Origin: CAYSSJ01 sp964433675 | Lineage (GTDB): Bacteria > Cloacimonadota > Cloacimonadia > Cloacimonadales > TCS61 | Reading direction: 5' to 3' | DNA: 64,000 nt | Assembly: GCA_964433675.1 (NCBI GenBank) | Contig: CAYSSJ010000011.1 | Coordinates: 22,976 to 86,975, forward strand | Shown: positions 1 to 9,710 of the stretch, in pieces | How the letters are laid out: each line of letters begins with the position of its first letter | Position numbering within the stretch: the first letter of the stretch is position 1 | Position numbers and translations under genes: made by a program | Notes under the pieces: generated by a model | Seen by the model: only the letters and a program-made list of their open reading frames with translations | Told to the model about the DNA's origin: nothing | Databases searched by the model: none

Positions 1-744
1 AAGTTCTCCATCACCTACAATAACAAAGATTATCTCTTTGTGAATCTTCAAAATTTTCTCACAAATTTCCAAGAACATCATATGATTTTTTATTGGAGTT
101 AGACGCCCGATAATTCCAACTAAAGGCATCTCTGAGGGTATATTATACTCATCTCTAAAGGAATTAATATGCGTTCTATTCGGTAAAACATTTTCAAAAT
201 CAAAACCAAGATTAATTATTTCGATTTTTTCCTTTTCACATATTTTCAGATTAACTAGTTCATCTTTCTGTTGTCTGCTAATAGCGATAATTTTGGTAGT
301 ATATCTTGCCAAAGCTCTTTCAATCATAATAAAAAAATGAGTTTTAAATTTTCCGAAGTAGTTTTTGAAAATGTTGCCATGAAATGTATGAATAATTAAC
401 GGAACCCGCATTAGAATTGCAGCTAATCTTCCAACCAAGCCAGCTTTCGCAGTGTGAGTATGAACTATGTCAGGCTTAAAACGTTTAATCACTTTGATTA
501 TTGCAACTAGTGCTTTAAAATCTTTAATCAGTCTAATCTCACGACTCATAGTATCAATATATATCGGTTCTAAACCATATTTTTCAGCATAATAATACAT
601 GTCTGATTCATGATTTTCCGTTTTTCCGGATAACAACAATGTTTCATATTCTTTACTGTTTAACTTCGAGTTTAACAATACAACATGTATTGTCGGTCCA
701 CCGACATTTAATCTAGTAATAATGCGAAGAACTTTAATTTTCAC
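1..744 (-). CDS. Glycosyltransferase family 4, partial (C-terminus beyond window)
   Basis: Translating the minus strand from a GTG at 744 gives 248 uninterrupted codons that run off the window edge. The start of the protein has the GT4 donor-domain pattern: 'RLNVGGPTIHV' at residues 9-19, then 'PDIVHTHTAKAG' and 'PLIIHTFHGN', as in capsule and LPS glycosyltransferases. The last visible part, 'PLVGIIGRLTPIKN', is the usual beginning of the C-terminal Rossmann domain. The product should transfer a sugar from a nucleotide donor onto a lipid-linked repeat unit at the cytoplasmic membrane. The GTG overlaps the end of the upstream glycosyltransferase by 11 bases, which supports translational coupling and this start. 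The donor and linkage cannot be read from the sequence. Confidence 0.88.
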   Translation of the reverse strand, partial: MKIKVLRIITRLNVGGPTIHVVLLNSKLNSKEYETLLLSGKTENHESDMYYYAEKYGLEPIYIDTMSREIRLIKDFKALVAIIKVIKRFKPDIVHTHTAKAGLVGRLAAILMRVPLIIHTFHGNIFKNYFGKFKTHFFIMIERALARYTTKIIAISRQQKDELVNLKICEKEKIEIINLGFDFENVLPNRTHINSFRDEYNIPSEMPLVGIIGRLTPIKNHMMFLEICEKILKIHKEIIFVIVGDGEL

Positions 745-1876
745 TTGAATGCTCTTGTAAACTTTGAAAAACCTTAAAGGTTTTTCTAGCTGTAGCTTCC
801 CAACTATATGATTTTAGATTTTTGGAGGCTTTGATAATTACTTCGTTCCTTAATTTTCTATCTGTAAACATCCGTTCCAGTTTATCTTTGATATCTTCGA
901 TATCGAATGGATCAAAGTATAGAGCGCCTTTCCCACATATTTCCGGAATGCATGAAGTATTGCTTACAACTGAGGGAGTATTCATTGCAGCAGCCTCTAA
1001 CGGAGGGAATCCAAAACCTTCATATATGGAGGGAAACACTAAACAAAGTGCCTGATTGTATAATGCTAACAAAACTTCGCGCGAAACAAATTCCAAATAT
1101 ATAATATCTTCTTCTCGATTAATTATCTTTAGCTCTTGTTTGTATTTATAATTCTTTTTACCTACTATTATTAATTTGCAATTTATTTTGTTGGCTTTTT
1201 TCAGCTCAAGATAGGCTTGAAATAGATTCAGGTAATTTTTTCTTGGTTCTAAATGTCCAACCGAGAGAATAAATTTATCTTTTCCGATTTCATATTTGTG
1301 TAAGATATCATCGTCTAATAAACTGATATTATGAGGCGTAAATTTATTTTCATTAATAGCTTCATGAATTACTGAAATTTTTGTTGATTTAATTCTATAA
1401 TACTTTAATATTTCTTTTTTTGTGAATTCAGAGACAGTGATAATAGTTTCACATCGTTTGATAGATTTTCTAAAAGCGTATTTAATATATTGATACCTAA
1501 AAAACGGATAACTTTTTGGATAACGTCTAAAACGTAAATCATGGACAGTCATCACCATTGGGCATTTAATGACTGTTGGTACATGGAAAAAAGGAGAATG
1601 GAAAACATCAAATTTTTCTTTTTTTTCTTCAGCTTTCCAAAATTTATTTTGAAATAAAGCTCTTTTTATTTTTTGATTTCTAGCGAAGGGAAATAGTTTA
1701 TATCTCAGATTAGCAGGCATTGTCTTCTGCCAAAACTTTTCATCATCTTTAGAGACATAAAAAATGAATTTGGATTCTTTATTTAGATCTGTCAAATGAG
1801 TTACCAGATTGTAGATATATTCTCCTATCCCACCTGACTTTTCACCATAATAACAACAATTAACTGCTATTTTCAT
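734..1876 (-). CDS. Glycosyltransferase family 4
   Basis: This 380-residue protein has the full two-domain GT-B fold of family GT4. The N-terminal domain carries a glycine-rich 'YYGEKSGGIGEYI' turn near residue 10. The C-terminal domain opens with 'ILSVGHLEPRKN' and has the nucleotide-sugar binding E-x7-E stretch 'EGFGFPPLEA' near residues 280-295. The family transfers a hexose, often mannose, with retention of configuration. A clear AGGAGG lies four bases before the ATG. The gene sits 8 bases after the preceding glycosyltransferase and overlaps the following one, so it belongs to the polysaccharide operon. Acceptor and donor are not predictable from the sequence. Confidence 0.9.
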   Translation of the reverse strand: MKIAVNCCYYGEKSGGIGEYIYNLVTHLTDLNKESKFIFYVSKDDEKFWQKTMPANLRYKLFPFARNQKIKRALFQNKFWKAEEKKEKFDVFHSPFFHVPTVIKCPMVMTVHDLRFRRYPKSYPFFRYQYIKYAFRKSIKRCETIITVSEFTKKEILKYYRIKSTKISVIHEAINENKFTPHNISLLDDDILHKYEIGKDKFILSVGHLEPRKNYLNLFQAYLELKKANKINCKLIIVGKKNYKYKQELKIINREEDIIYLEFVSREVLLALYNQALCLVFPSIYEGFGFPPLEAAAMNTPSVVSNTSCIPEICGKGALYFDPFDIEDIKDKLERMFTDRKLRNEVIIKASKNLKSYSWEATARKTFKVFQSLQEHSSEN

Positions 1877-1884
1877 TCATCCTC

Positions 1885-3168
1885 CTACATAGACCTACTA
1901 GATTGATATCTATTTACTAAGTTTGATATTTTATCTGCCAACTTGTGTGTAATATTTTTCAAATCATAATCTTGGAGCATTTCATACGGTCTTTTTTGAT
2001 ATCGTATTTCGCCTCTATACGCTTTTTCAAAAAGACTAACCATTTCTTCAATATTATTATTAGAAGCTGTTTCTCCCAATTGATTTTTATCTAAAAACTC
2101 GAACAATGGTCCTTCGCACACATTAAAACTGATAATGGGTTTGCAACTCAAAGCATATTCAAATACTTTTGCAGAAACAGCATCTTTTCTAATACTGGGA
2201 TAATAAAAATGCACTAATACATCTGCGCTCTTTTGCATCTCCAATACCTTATCCCTCGGGATCGTTCTGATACATTTTATGTTGTGACTGTTGATGTTTT
2301 TTATATGGTCTATAGTTTTTTTATCAGACAAGCCAACAAAGATTAGCAGACAATTGTTTATATTATTTTTTTTGATAAAATTGTCGAAAGCTCTTACTAC
2401 ATAGTCAGGATTATAATCCTCAGATTTTCGATTATACTTACCCGTGTATAAAAACACAAATTTATCCTTTTTTCCCTCAGTTTCCATATCTGCATTGAAA
2501 TCTTCCAAATCGAACCCATTAGTTAACTTAATTACTTCTCCCCTACTTTTATATGTTTTTAGATAATCTACAATCGGATCTGTAACTGAGATTAACAAAT
2601 CAGCATTTTTTACACTTTTTTTCTCCCAATAATTATCGGTAAATCTCCTAATAAAGCTCTGCTTTTGGTTGATCAAATTATTTTTCCAGGGATCACGAAA
2701 ATCAAGTACAAGTGGGATATTAAATAACTTTTTTATGATAACTCCGGGAATAAATGTGCTAAAAGGTTCACCACATACCATAATTGCATTTATTCTTTCT
2801 TTCTTTATGGTTCTTATCATCTTTGGTAAAAAACTAATACTCCACCAAATATACTTATCAGGAGAGAACAGAAAATCTTTTATTATATACTTCATTTTAT
2901 TGAGTATATTGTTACTTACATTTTGTGCAGCAAAAGATTCTGTTTGTGGGATGATGACTTTTTTTCTTATGATTATAGCATTATCTGGAATATCTTTATT
3001 TAGTTTTAGATTCATTCCGCTTTTGTTATCAGCGGTAAAAATATACATTTTCACACCTAACCTGGCCAGGTATTTAGAAAATTTCAAGGCTCGAAATGCA
3101 CCCACAGTATTGGTGGGAGCATAATTGACAGTCAAATATAATAATCTTATTTTATCAAAATTTAGCAT
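1885..3168 (-). CDS. Glycosyltransferase, GT4-like
   Basis: This 427-residue protein begins 'LLYLTVNYAPTNTVGAFRALK', a variant of the pattern seen in WbuB-like glycosyltransferases in which the N-terminal loop precedes 'YLARLGVKMYIFT'. The middle contains 'PLVLDFRDPWKNN', typical of this group. The C-terminal half has 'KFVFLYTGKYNRKS' and 'SAKVFEYALSCKPIISF', the latter corresponding to the donor-binding segment near residue 340. It lacks the canonical EGFGxxxxEA of its neighbours and has 'AKVFEYA' instead, common in GT4 subgroups acting on amino sugars. It overlaps the end of wecB by 14 bases, which suggests coupled expression. An amino-sugar substrate is an inference from that neighbour. 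Confidence 0.85.
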   Translation of the reverse strand: MLNFDKIRLLYLTVNYAPTNTVGAFRALKFSKYLARLGVKMYIFTADNKSGMNLKLNKDIPDNAIIIRKKVIIPQTESFAAQNVSNNILNKMKYIIKDFLFSPDKYIWWSISFLPKMIRTIKKERINAIMVCGEPFSTFIPGVIIKKLFNIPLVLDFRDPWKNNLINQKQSFIRRFTDNYWEKKSVKNADLLISVTDPIVDYLKTYKSRGEVIKLTNGFDLEDFNADMETEGKKDKFVFLYTGKYNRKSEDYNPDYVVRAFDNFIKKNNINNCLLIFVGLSDKKTIDHIKNINSHNIKCIRTIPRDKVLEMQKSADVLVHFYYPSIRKDAVSAKVFEYALSCKPIISFNVCEGPLFEFLDKNQLGETASNNNIEEMVSLFEKAYRGEIRYQKRPYEMLQDYDLKNITHKLADKISNLVNRYQSSRSM

Positions 3169-4225
3169 AATACTTAAGTAGATACTCAGCTATTTTTGTC
3201 GCTGCTTTACCAGAGCCATAAAGATCGACATTCTTGTCTGGTTTGACATTGCGCATTTTTTCAAAAGCTTTTATAATACTGTTTTTTTCAGCACCAGCGA
3301 TATGGTTGAATCCATGCTTTACTAGCTCCACCCATTCAGTTTCATCTCGGACGGTTACACAAGGCTTAGACATAAAGAAAGCCTCCTTTTGTAAGCCACC
3401 GCTATCGGTAATCACCAAGCTACAATGTTGAAGCAACCATAGCATTTGTAAATAACCGATCGGATCGATGATTTCAAACTCCGGTTTTAGATTATAGCTT
3501 TTTATGATCTTTCTGGTACGCGGATGCATGGGGAAAACTATTTCCATTTCTTTGTTTATCTCATTAAACGCTTGAATTATATTGGATAATCTCGTCTTAT
3601 CGTCAGTATTCTCCTGTCTATGAACAGTTGCAAGAATAAATGGCTCAGACATTTCTTGTTTTGGTTTCTCGGCAAACTGAGCAAAATACTCTACCGCATC
3701 TTGCATCACATCTCCGGTTTTTAATACATCACACTCGAAATTGCCATATCCCTCATTTTTCAAATTTTCCACGGCTTTATCCGTGGGACAAAACAGAGCA
3801 TTACTTATACGATCGGTTAATATACGATTGATCTCCTCAGGCATATTCATATTTCCCGAGCGCAGTCCCGCTTCCACATGTGCTACCTTGATATGCAATT
3901 TACGGGCAGCCAAAGCGCCGGCAATAGTTGAATTCGTATCACCATACACTATTACCCAGTCTGGTTTTTGTTCGAATAAGACATTTTCGACTCCTTCTAA
4001 CATAGCGCCAGTCATCGCTCCATGTGTTTTGCTATTAATTCCCAAATTATAGTCAGGTGGAGGAATTTTCATCTGTCTGAAGAAGATATCGCTCATATTA
4101 TCATCAAAATGCTGGCCAGTATGCAAGATAATCTCATTTACCTTTTCCTGCCTTCTCAATTCTTTGCTGACCATAGCAGCTTTGATGAACTGTGGTCTGG
4201 CTCCAATAATAGATAAGATTTTCAT
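3155..4225 (-). CDS. wecB: UDP-N-acetylglucosamine 2-epimerase (non-hydrolysing)
   Basis: This 356-residue protein matches the family length. The enzyme interconverts UDP-GlcNAc and UDP-ManNAc in the cytoplasm, supplying ManNAc or its derivatives for surface polysaccharide. Key residues are visible: Arg10 in 'GARPQF', Asp96 in 'YGDTNST', Glu118 in 'HVEAGLRSG', Glu131 in 'MPEEINR', and the 'TVHRQEN' histidine. 'ITDSGGLQKEA' near the C-terminus is the UDP-binding signature. The start has AAGGAT about eight bases upstream. Its 3' end overlaps the next glycosyltransferase gene. No UDP-ManNAc dehydrogenase (WecC) is present in the window, so whether the sugar is used as ManNAc or as the uronic acid cannot be decided here. 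Confidence 0.95.
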   Translation of the reverse strand: MKILSIIGARPQFIKAAMVSKELRRQEKVNEIILHTGQHFDDNMSDIFFRQMKIPPPDYNLGINSKTHGAMTGAMLEGVENVLFEQKPDWVIVYGDTNSTIAGALAARKLHIKVAHVEAGLRSGNMNMPEEINRILTDRISNALFCPTDKAVENLKNEGYGNFECDVLKTGDVMQDAVEYFAQFAEKPKQEMSEPFILATVHRQENTDDKTRLSNIIQAFNEINKEMEIVFPMHPRTRKIIKSYNLKPEFEIIDPIGYLQMLWLLQHCSLVITDSGGLQKEAFFMSKPCVTVRDETEWVELVKHGFNHIAGAEKNSIIKAFEKMRNVKPDKNVDLYGSGKAATKIAEYLLKYYAKF

Positions 4226-4337
4226 AAATGATATCCTTGATATTCATTAAGATATATAACATTATTAGTTACAATAACATCCTGAATATTTGAGATAAAA
4301 AAGTCATGCCTTGCCAAATTGCAGAATGAACAGCTGT

Positions 4338-5510
4338 TTAATTTCCCAACATACATTCTACATACTCCTTTGCTTCTGTAATAAAATTCCCTGTCTGCCT
4401 AATCCATTTTTTCCCATTTTCAGAATACTTTTTACGTACTTCAGGGTCAAACAAGCAAGTTACTGCATCTTTGAAATCATTGTAACTCAGAGGATCAATA
4501 GTTATGCCAGCATTGCTAATATCTATATATTTTTTCACGTTATCGAAGTTACTTGTCAATATAGGTAATCCTACAGCCATATAATCAAAATTCTTGACCG
4601 GTAGATTTCTTTTATATTTTACTATTGGCATTAACAAACAAACTCCGACATCATAATCTTTTAGTTTTGTCATCAACTCAGCATAATCAATCCAATCTTT
4701 TTTGATTATCAACCCTTTATCTGCCAAACTGCCTAAATCCTGATTCGCTGGGACATATACAGTAAACTTGAGCTTACAATCAGCATGCTCTTCATTGAAT
4801 CGTTTACAATAATATGCGCACTCAATTATACCTCGGTATTTATTAAACCCGCCAATATATATCAGACTTAAAACATTTTTGGGAGAAAAGATGATCTTAT
4901 GATCAGCAACCTTGTAAGGAAAATTACGTAACAAACCTACCCTTTTTGCTTTATAGATTTTTTTTCTATAATTTTGGAGAAGAAATTCATCAGTACAGAA
5001 AACCGCATCAAATCTTCTAGCTAATAAAACTTCTGTCATTCTAGCCCATATCCCTTTCAATCTTCCTTTTATTGATCTGTTTCTATATTCTAAAGCTTGC
5101 AGATAATAATCTTCTTGTGCATCGTAAATCAATCGTGCTTTGGTTTTTTGTTTAGTTTTCAAAGCAATTCTCAATTCTAGTGCATGTGAAGCCTGAATAG
5201 CATCAGGAGAGATTTTCTTTGCATACCTTATAAGATGTTTCGTTTGTATCCTATTCAATACAAAACGGTCTAAAAGTGTTTCAGAAAATCGATAGTATGG
5301 TCCAACGCAAACAATTCTTTTAAATTTAATTTGATTATTTACATTCTCTTTTACTACTATACTAAACTTTTCGTCTTCATACTCTTTTGTCCAATCTAGG
5401 AAATAAACCTTCAAGTTTGGTTCATTGTCCAGAAGAATTCTCATCTGTCTGTAGCAAAGTCTGGGGTCATTGTAATGATGATGTTTCCCTATGAGCAAAA
5501 CTTTTTTCAT
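4338..5510 (-). CDS. Glycosyltransferase, GT4-like
   Basis: The protein is 390 residues from the chosen start. It opens 'MKKVLLIGKHHHYNDPRL' and has a C-terminal domain with 'LIYIGGFNKYRGI' and 'VKNFDYMAVGLPILTSN' near residue 307, the donor-binding region of GT-B enzymes. A longer reading from 5537 is open, but the ATG at 5510 has a GGAGAG a few bases upstream and begins exactly at the first beta strand, so I prefer it. The short gap before wecB (112 bases) and the 102-base gap from the flippase gene suggest one operon with slightly looser packing. The product presumably adds a residue to the lipid-linked repeat unit, with unknown specificity. Confidence 0.85.
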   Translation of the reverse strand: MKKVLLIGKHHHYNDPRLCYRQMRILLDNEPNLKVYFLDWTKEYEDEKFSIVVKENVNNQIKFKRIVCVGPYYRFSETLLDRFVLNRIQTKHLIRYAKKISPDAIQASHALELRIALKTKQKTKARLIYDAQEDYYLQALEYRNRSIKGRLKGIWARMTEVLLARRFDAVFCTDEFLLQNYRKKIYKAKRVGLLRNFPYKVADHKIIFSPKNVLSLIYIGGFNKYRGIIECAYYCKRFNEEHADCKLKFTVYVPANQDLGSLADKGLIIKKDWIDYAELMTKLKDYDVGVCLLMPIVKYKRNLPVKNFDYMAVGLPILTSNFDNVKKYIDISNAGITIDPLSYNDFKDAVTCLFDPEVRKKYSENGKKWIRQTGNFITEAKEYVECMLGN

Positions 5511-5612
5511 TTTACTCTCCATGAATTTGCAGAACATATCAAAATTTGAGATATCAGAAAAAAAGCAAATGAATTTTTGAGGATTAGTTTCATCATATTA
5601 AAGTATATTAAA

Positions 5613-7085
5613 CTATCCATTTCTTAGCATTCTCCTCAACTTGTTATTTATTAACACATACATAACAAGTATTTCTTTATATTTTACTATTCCTGTCAAT
5701 GGTAATAATGATATAAACAAAAGTGTAAAAACGGTTTTAATTAAAAACGGCACACTCAAAAAAACAACAAGAAAGACAAATATCGCAGTTAATGATATAA
5801 AAATAACAACTGAAAAAATCTTGTAGGGTATATGATAGACTTTCTGGGAAAACATGAATAGCAATATGGTCATCACAAGAAAAGATGCTAAGCTAGAGAT
5901 AACAGCACCCATCATGCCGATTTTGCTAATCAAGTAATAATTTAGCAATACATTTAGTAGCGCTGCGACTATATTCGTTATCGAAACATAATATGTTTTT
6001 TTTGTTAATGTAGTTCCTACTGAAAAAACCATATAAGCCCCATACAAGACATAGGACAAAGCGATAAAAGGGATGACTGAATAAGCCGAATAATAATCTA
6101 CATTTGTAGTAATCAATTTTATAAAATCTTTTCCATAAACTGATATTATGATAAAAATGATACAGGCAATAAATATATATATATTCAAAACTTTGCTATA
6201 TATATTCTTAGCATTTGCATCATGCTGGTACTTGAACATTATGGCAGCCCAAGATAGCATGAAGGGAGAAACAATTAGTATCTTAATTAGCATGGCAAAT
6301 TTTACACCCAGGGAATAAATACCAACTTGCGACATGGCTATTTCTTCTGGTAACAGATACATCAACATATAACGATCTGTGAAATTTAATACCCACCCAG
6401 CTAATCCTGCGATAGCAAATGGAACACCAATCTGTAGAAGTTCTTTTACATATTCCCATTTGAAAACTGGCAGCATATGTTTTTTAAAATATGGAATAAA
6501 AGCAATAAAGCAAACTAGCATCGTAATGAATATTGCTTCCCTGGATCCAAGATATCCTCGCTTTAGACCGGCTACGAATAAAATGTTCAGCAGTGCATAA
6601 ATTATTATCTTTACTATTATAAAAATCGCATAAGTTTTTGGCTTTTCTTGAGCGCGTAAAATAGATAACCCTATTGTTATCAACCCTTCAAAGTAAACAG
6701 CTCCGATTACTAGTACAAGCAGGACAACACTATGCTTACCACCAATAAGAAACGGAGCAATACTCTCTCTAAGAATAAATATTGGCAATAAAATAACTAA
6801 TGATGATACAGAAAAAAAAATTAATGTGGAACTAAGAATGACTTTTCTTTTCCCGATACAAGTTTCTTGAAAATAAACCTTGAATAGAGAGGAGTTAATC
6901 CCTAACTGAATGATGATTAAAAGAACCGTGTTCAATACATTACAAATTTGTAATACTCCATAATCGGCCGGCGTTAGATAGCTAGTATACAAAGGAAGCA
7001 GTAAAAAAGCAATTAAGCGAGAACCAATACTTCCAAACCCATAGATAATGGATTGTTTGCCGAGTGAAAATATAGCTTCTCTCAT
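5613..7085 (-). CDS. Polysaccharide flippase, Wzx-like (MOP superfamily)
   Basis: This 490-residue, very hydrophobic protein has about 12-14 predicted membrane segments. It opens 'GKQSIIYGFGSIGSRLIAF', the hallmark N-terminus of the polysaccharide biosynthesis (RfbX/Wzx) branch, followed by 'LPLYTSYLTPADYGVL'. It would flip undecaprenyl-linked repeat units from the cytoplasmic to the periplasmic face of the inner membrane. Start and the preceding stop overlap as ATGA with the upstream glycosyltransferase. Together with the Wzy-like and Wzz-like genes just upstream it makes a Wzx/Wzy-dependent assembly system. Lipid II flippases of the MurJ type also belong to this superfamily, but the context argues for polysaccharide. 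Confidence 0.9.
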   Translation of the reverse strand: MREAIFSLGKQSIIYGFGSIGSRLIAFLLLPLYTSYLTPADYGVLQICNVLNTVLLIIIQLGINSSLFKVYFQETCIGKRKVILSSTLIFFSVSSLVILLPIFILRESIAPFLIGGKHSVVLLVLVIGAVYFEGLITIGLSILRAQEKPKTYAIFIIVKIIIYALLNILFVAGLKRGYLGSREAIFITMLVCFIAFIPYFKKHMLPVFKWEYVKELLQIGVPFAIAGLAGWVLNFTDRYMLMYLLPEEIAMSQVGIYSLGVKFAMLIKILIVSPFMLSWAAIMFKYQHDANAKNIYSKVLNIYIFIACIIFIIISVYGKDFIKLITTNVDYYSAYSVIPFIALSYVLYGAYMVFSVGTTLTKKTYYVSITNIVAALLNVLLNYYLISKIGMMGAVISSLASFLVMTILLFMFSQKVYHIPYKIFSVVIFISLTAIFVFLVVFLSVPFLIKTVFTLLFISLLPLTGIVKYKEILVMYVLINNKLRRMLRNG

Positions 7086-8308
7086 CCGATGTTTACCCTA
7101 ATTATCTCACCAATTCTCGCACAAACTGCTTCCCAGTTATATCTTTCTATAACTCTTTTAAAACCTGCCTCTCCCATAGTTTTACACATATTTGGATTGT
7201 CTAATAATAATAAAGTTTTTTCTTCAATATCTTTCATATTATCCGGATCGACCAGATAACCTGTTTCGCCATTTACAATTGCTTCTGGCACACCGCCGGA
7301 ATTACCACCTATAACAGGCTTTTTACAAGCATTTGCTTCTAAGAATACTATGCCAAACCCTTCATATCTATTTGGCATAATAAATATATCACAGGTATTA
7401 ATATATTCATTAACTAAATTGTGAGGAACTTCTCCGCAAAATCTCACGTTATCAATCACTCCTAATTTAATAGCCAGTTGTCTCAAGTGTTTTTTGTATT
7501 TGCCTTCACCAACTATTAAATAGTAAGTATTATTATATTTTGTTAGAACATTGGGCATAATTTGAATTACGCTTTCATTCCCTTTGTTAGGGATAAGAGA
7601 AGAAACCGTTAGCAAAATTTTAGCATCCGTTGGAACATTATGTTTGTGTAAAATATCGATATTCTTTGGTATAGGATAAAAAAGATTTGTATTAGCACCA
7701 AGATTCACCACTTTGATTTCTCTTTTTACTCCTAAACTTATTGCCAAAGATTTGATATAATTACTATTGGCTATTACTAAATCTGCATGCTTCATAACCA
7801 AATTAAAGAGTTTTTTTATATTCCACTTTTTACCTTGTAAAAGCAATTCGGCACCATGTATGTATGTAATATAAGGATATCCATATCTGACTTTGATAAT
7901 AAGACCTACGACTCCCATAGTAATAGGTTTACTACACTGGATTATCCAATCTTCTTTACTGTTATGAAACAATTGGTGAGCTCCATCCAAAAATCTTGTT
8001 ACTTGCCTTACGGCATTTCGATTCAATATAAGTATAATTAGGAGTTTAAGCAGAAGAAATGATTTCTTGCTTTCGCATACTAATTTGAATATTTTTTTTA
8101 GCCCCTTCATGTAAGAGAGGGGTTGAGTAGAATATCTAAAAACTTTGAATGGAAGTTCATCACCGATTGGCTCATTATTATCCCGATAACACATAACAGC
8201 AGGTTGACCTCTATCCCAGTTTTTAGCCAACTGAAGCATATAAGTTTCTATGCCACCTTCAACAGGATAAAAATTTCTTGTTATTATTAATGTGTTAGTT
8301 TTTTTCAT
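7082..8308 (-). CDS. Glycosyltransferase family 4
   Basis: The protein is 408 residues from the ATG at 8308, where it begins 'MKKTNTLIITRNFYPVEGG', the glycine-rich acceptor loop of GT4. Later come 'YPYITYIHGAEL', 'LLTVSSLIPNKGN' and 'NRYEGFGIVFLEA' near residue 320 followed by 'GGNSGGVPEAIVNG', a complete donor-binding region. An in-frame TTG at 8341 would add 11 residues, but the extension has no family similarity. The gene overlaps the end of the Wzy-like gene upstream by 14 bases and the flippase gene downstream by 4, so it is translationally coupled on both sides. The linkage formed is unknown. Confidence 0.9.
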   Translation of the reverse strand: MKKTNTLIITRNFYPVEGGIETYMLQLAKNWDRGQPAVMCYRDNNEPIGDELPFKVFRYSTQPLSYMKGLKKIFKLVCESKKSFLLLKLLIILILNRNAVRQVTRFLDGAHQLFHNSKEDWIIQCSKPITMGVVGLIIKVRYGYPYITYIHGAELLLQGKKWNIKKLFNLVMKHADLVIANSNYIKSLAISLGVKREIKVVNLGANTNLFYPIPKNIDILHKHNVPTDAKILLTVSSLIPNKGNESVIQIMPNVLTKYNNTYYLIVGEGKYKKHLRQLAIKLGVIDNVRFCGEVPHNLVNEYINTCDIFIMPNRYEGFGIVFLEANACKKPVIGGNSGGVPEAIVNGETGYLVDPDNMKDIEEKTLLLLDNPNMCKTMGEAGFKRVIERYNWEAVCARIGEIIRVNIG

Positions 8309-9710
8309 ATAGTTGATAACGAAGTTTATCGTATGACACAATCAATGCAAAATAAGAAGCCAATACAAACTGTGAATTGAGTTGGTGGTAGGCTGTCATC
8401 GGAATATCGACCATATTGTGCACGATAAAATAAACAAAGAAACATAAGAATAAAGACAGTATCATTTTATCATGCCTACATACCGGTTTTTTGTACATTT
8501 TGAACAAGTATCTAAAAAACAACACTATACTAAATAATAAAGCAGCCAATCCGATCAGTCCTTGTTCTGCCATAGTATTTAATATAATATTATGTGCTTG
8601 TGTATGATTAATTTCCAAAACCAGCGTAGAAGCTCCTATAATAATGGGGAAATAGTTTAAATACTCATCTTGGAAAGTATTTGGTCCGAAGCCAATTATA
8701 GGTTTCTCGACAAACATATTAATCGCTGTTTCCCACAAACCAATTCTCACTATTGTTCCCATGTCCAGAGTTTCCAAATCGAACCGTGCCATATATTTTG
8801 CATCTCCTATACTGTAAACAAATCCGCCTATAAGTAACACAAACACTAACAATATTACGGGGAATAGCAGTTTATATCTTTTAGGAAGCATCAAAAATAA
8901 ATAAACCAATATTGCGATAAAAAGACCTATGTATGCTCCTCGAGAAAAAGTGTTTAGAAACACCCAAAGAATAATCGAAATTATCACAATACATAACAAT
9001 TTTTGGATGGTTTTTTTTGAGCATATAAAAAAACCGATAAATAAAAAAAAATGAAACGCTAAAAATGGTGCAAAACTATTTCTACTCATGAATGTGCCTT
9101 GAACATGATTTAAAGCAGGACTGAACATATACAAGATTTGATAGACTCCCACAATGAGAGGTATTATCAATGAAAGCGATATTAATTTCACAATTCTTCT
9201 AAAATCATCTGAAGTGGAAATGTAGTTTATCAAATAGATACCAAAAAATATTGCTTGTGAGTAGTTGATGAGCATATGCACAGAACTCTGATAATGTTTT
9301 GAAAAAAGCATTGAGATTATAAAAGATGTTCCTAGTATCAAAAAGGGTATTGTCAGGCCATTTCGTTCAAATTTTATCAAGGGATGCCTGTATAGCCAAA
9401 AGAATAAAAAAAATGGCAAAAAAAGCACATAATGTGTAAGAATAAAATTGTCATCCCAAAAAAAATGTATGCCCAGCAATACGAAAAAAACAGCTAATAG
9501 CTTGGTCTCAAATTCCCTTAGCATCAACAAAACTACCAGAGGAGTCACTGCCATCAATTGAACCAATTTGGAAGGTAAGGCGTCAGTTATAAGGAGCAAA
9601 AATATCCCTATCGCATAGAGAAGTAGTATTCCAACGATATACTTCAAAGGATGTTTATTAAAACTTGAGATACTTTTTGATTTCATCAATTTTCGGCTTG
9701 TTCTCTTCAT
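8295..9710 (-). CDS. O-antigen ligase/polymerase family protein (Wzy/WaaL-like)
   Basis: This 471-residue membrane protein has about ten to twelve hydrophobic segments. The conserved 'FSRGAYIGLFIAILV' lies near the middle, followed by a large periplasmic loop 'IGLWETAINMFVEKPIIGFG' and 'HNIILNTMAEQGLIGL'. This is the Wzy_C pattern shared by O-antigen polymerases and ligases, which join repeat units or transfer them to lipid A-core on the periplasmic face. Next to Wzx-like and Wzz-like genes, a polymerase role is more likely. The reading overlaps the Wzz-like gene by 53 bases from the first ATG, or 29 from the ATG at 9686; neither has a strong ribosome binding site, so the start is uncertain. 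Confidence 0.87.
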   Translation of the reverse strand: MKRTSRKLMKSKSISSFNKHPLKYIVGILLLYAIGIFLLLITDALPSKLVQLMAVTPLVVLLMLREFETKLLAVFFVLLGIHFFWDDNFILTHYVLFLPFFLFFWLYRHPLIKFERNGLTIPFLILGTSFIISMLFSKHYQSSVHMLINYSQAIFFGIYLINYISTSDDFRRIVKLISLSLIIPLIVGVYQILYMFSPALNHVQGTFMSRNSFAPFLAFHFFLFIGFFICSKKTIQKLLCIVIISIILWVFLNTFSRGAYIGLFIAILVYLFLMLPKRYKLLFPVILLVFVLLIGGFVYSIGDAKYMARFDLETLDMGTIVRIGLWETAINMFVEKPIIGFGPNTFQDEYLNYFPIIIGASTLVLEINHTQAHNIILNTMAEQGLIGLAALLFSIVLFFRYLFKMYKKPVCRHDKMILSLFLCFFVYFIVHNMVDIPMTAYHQLNSQFVLASYFALIVSYDKLRYQLYEKN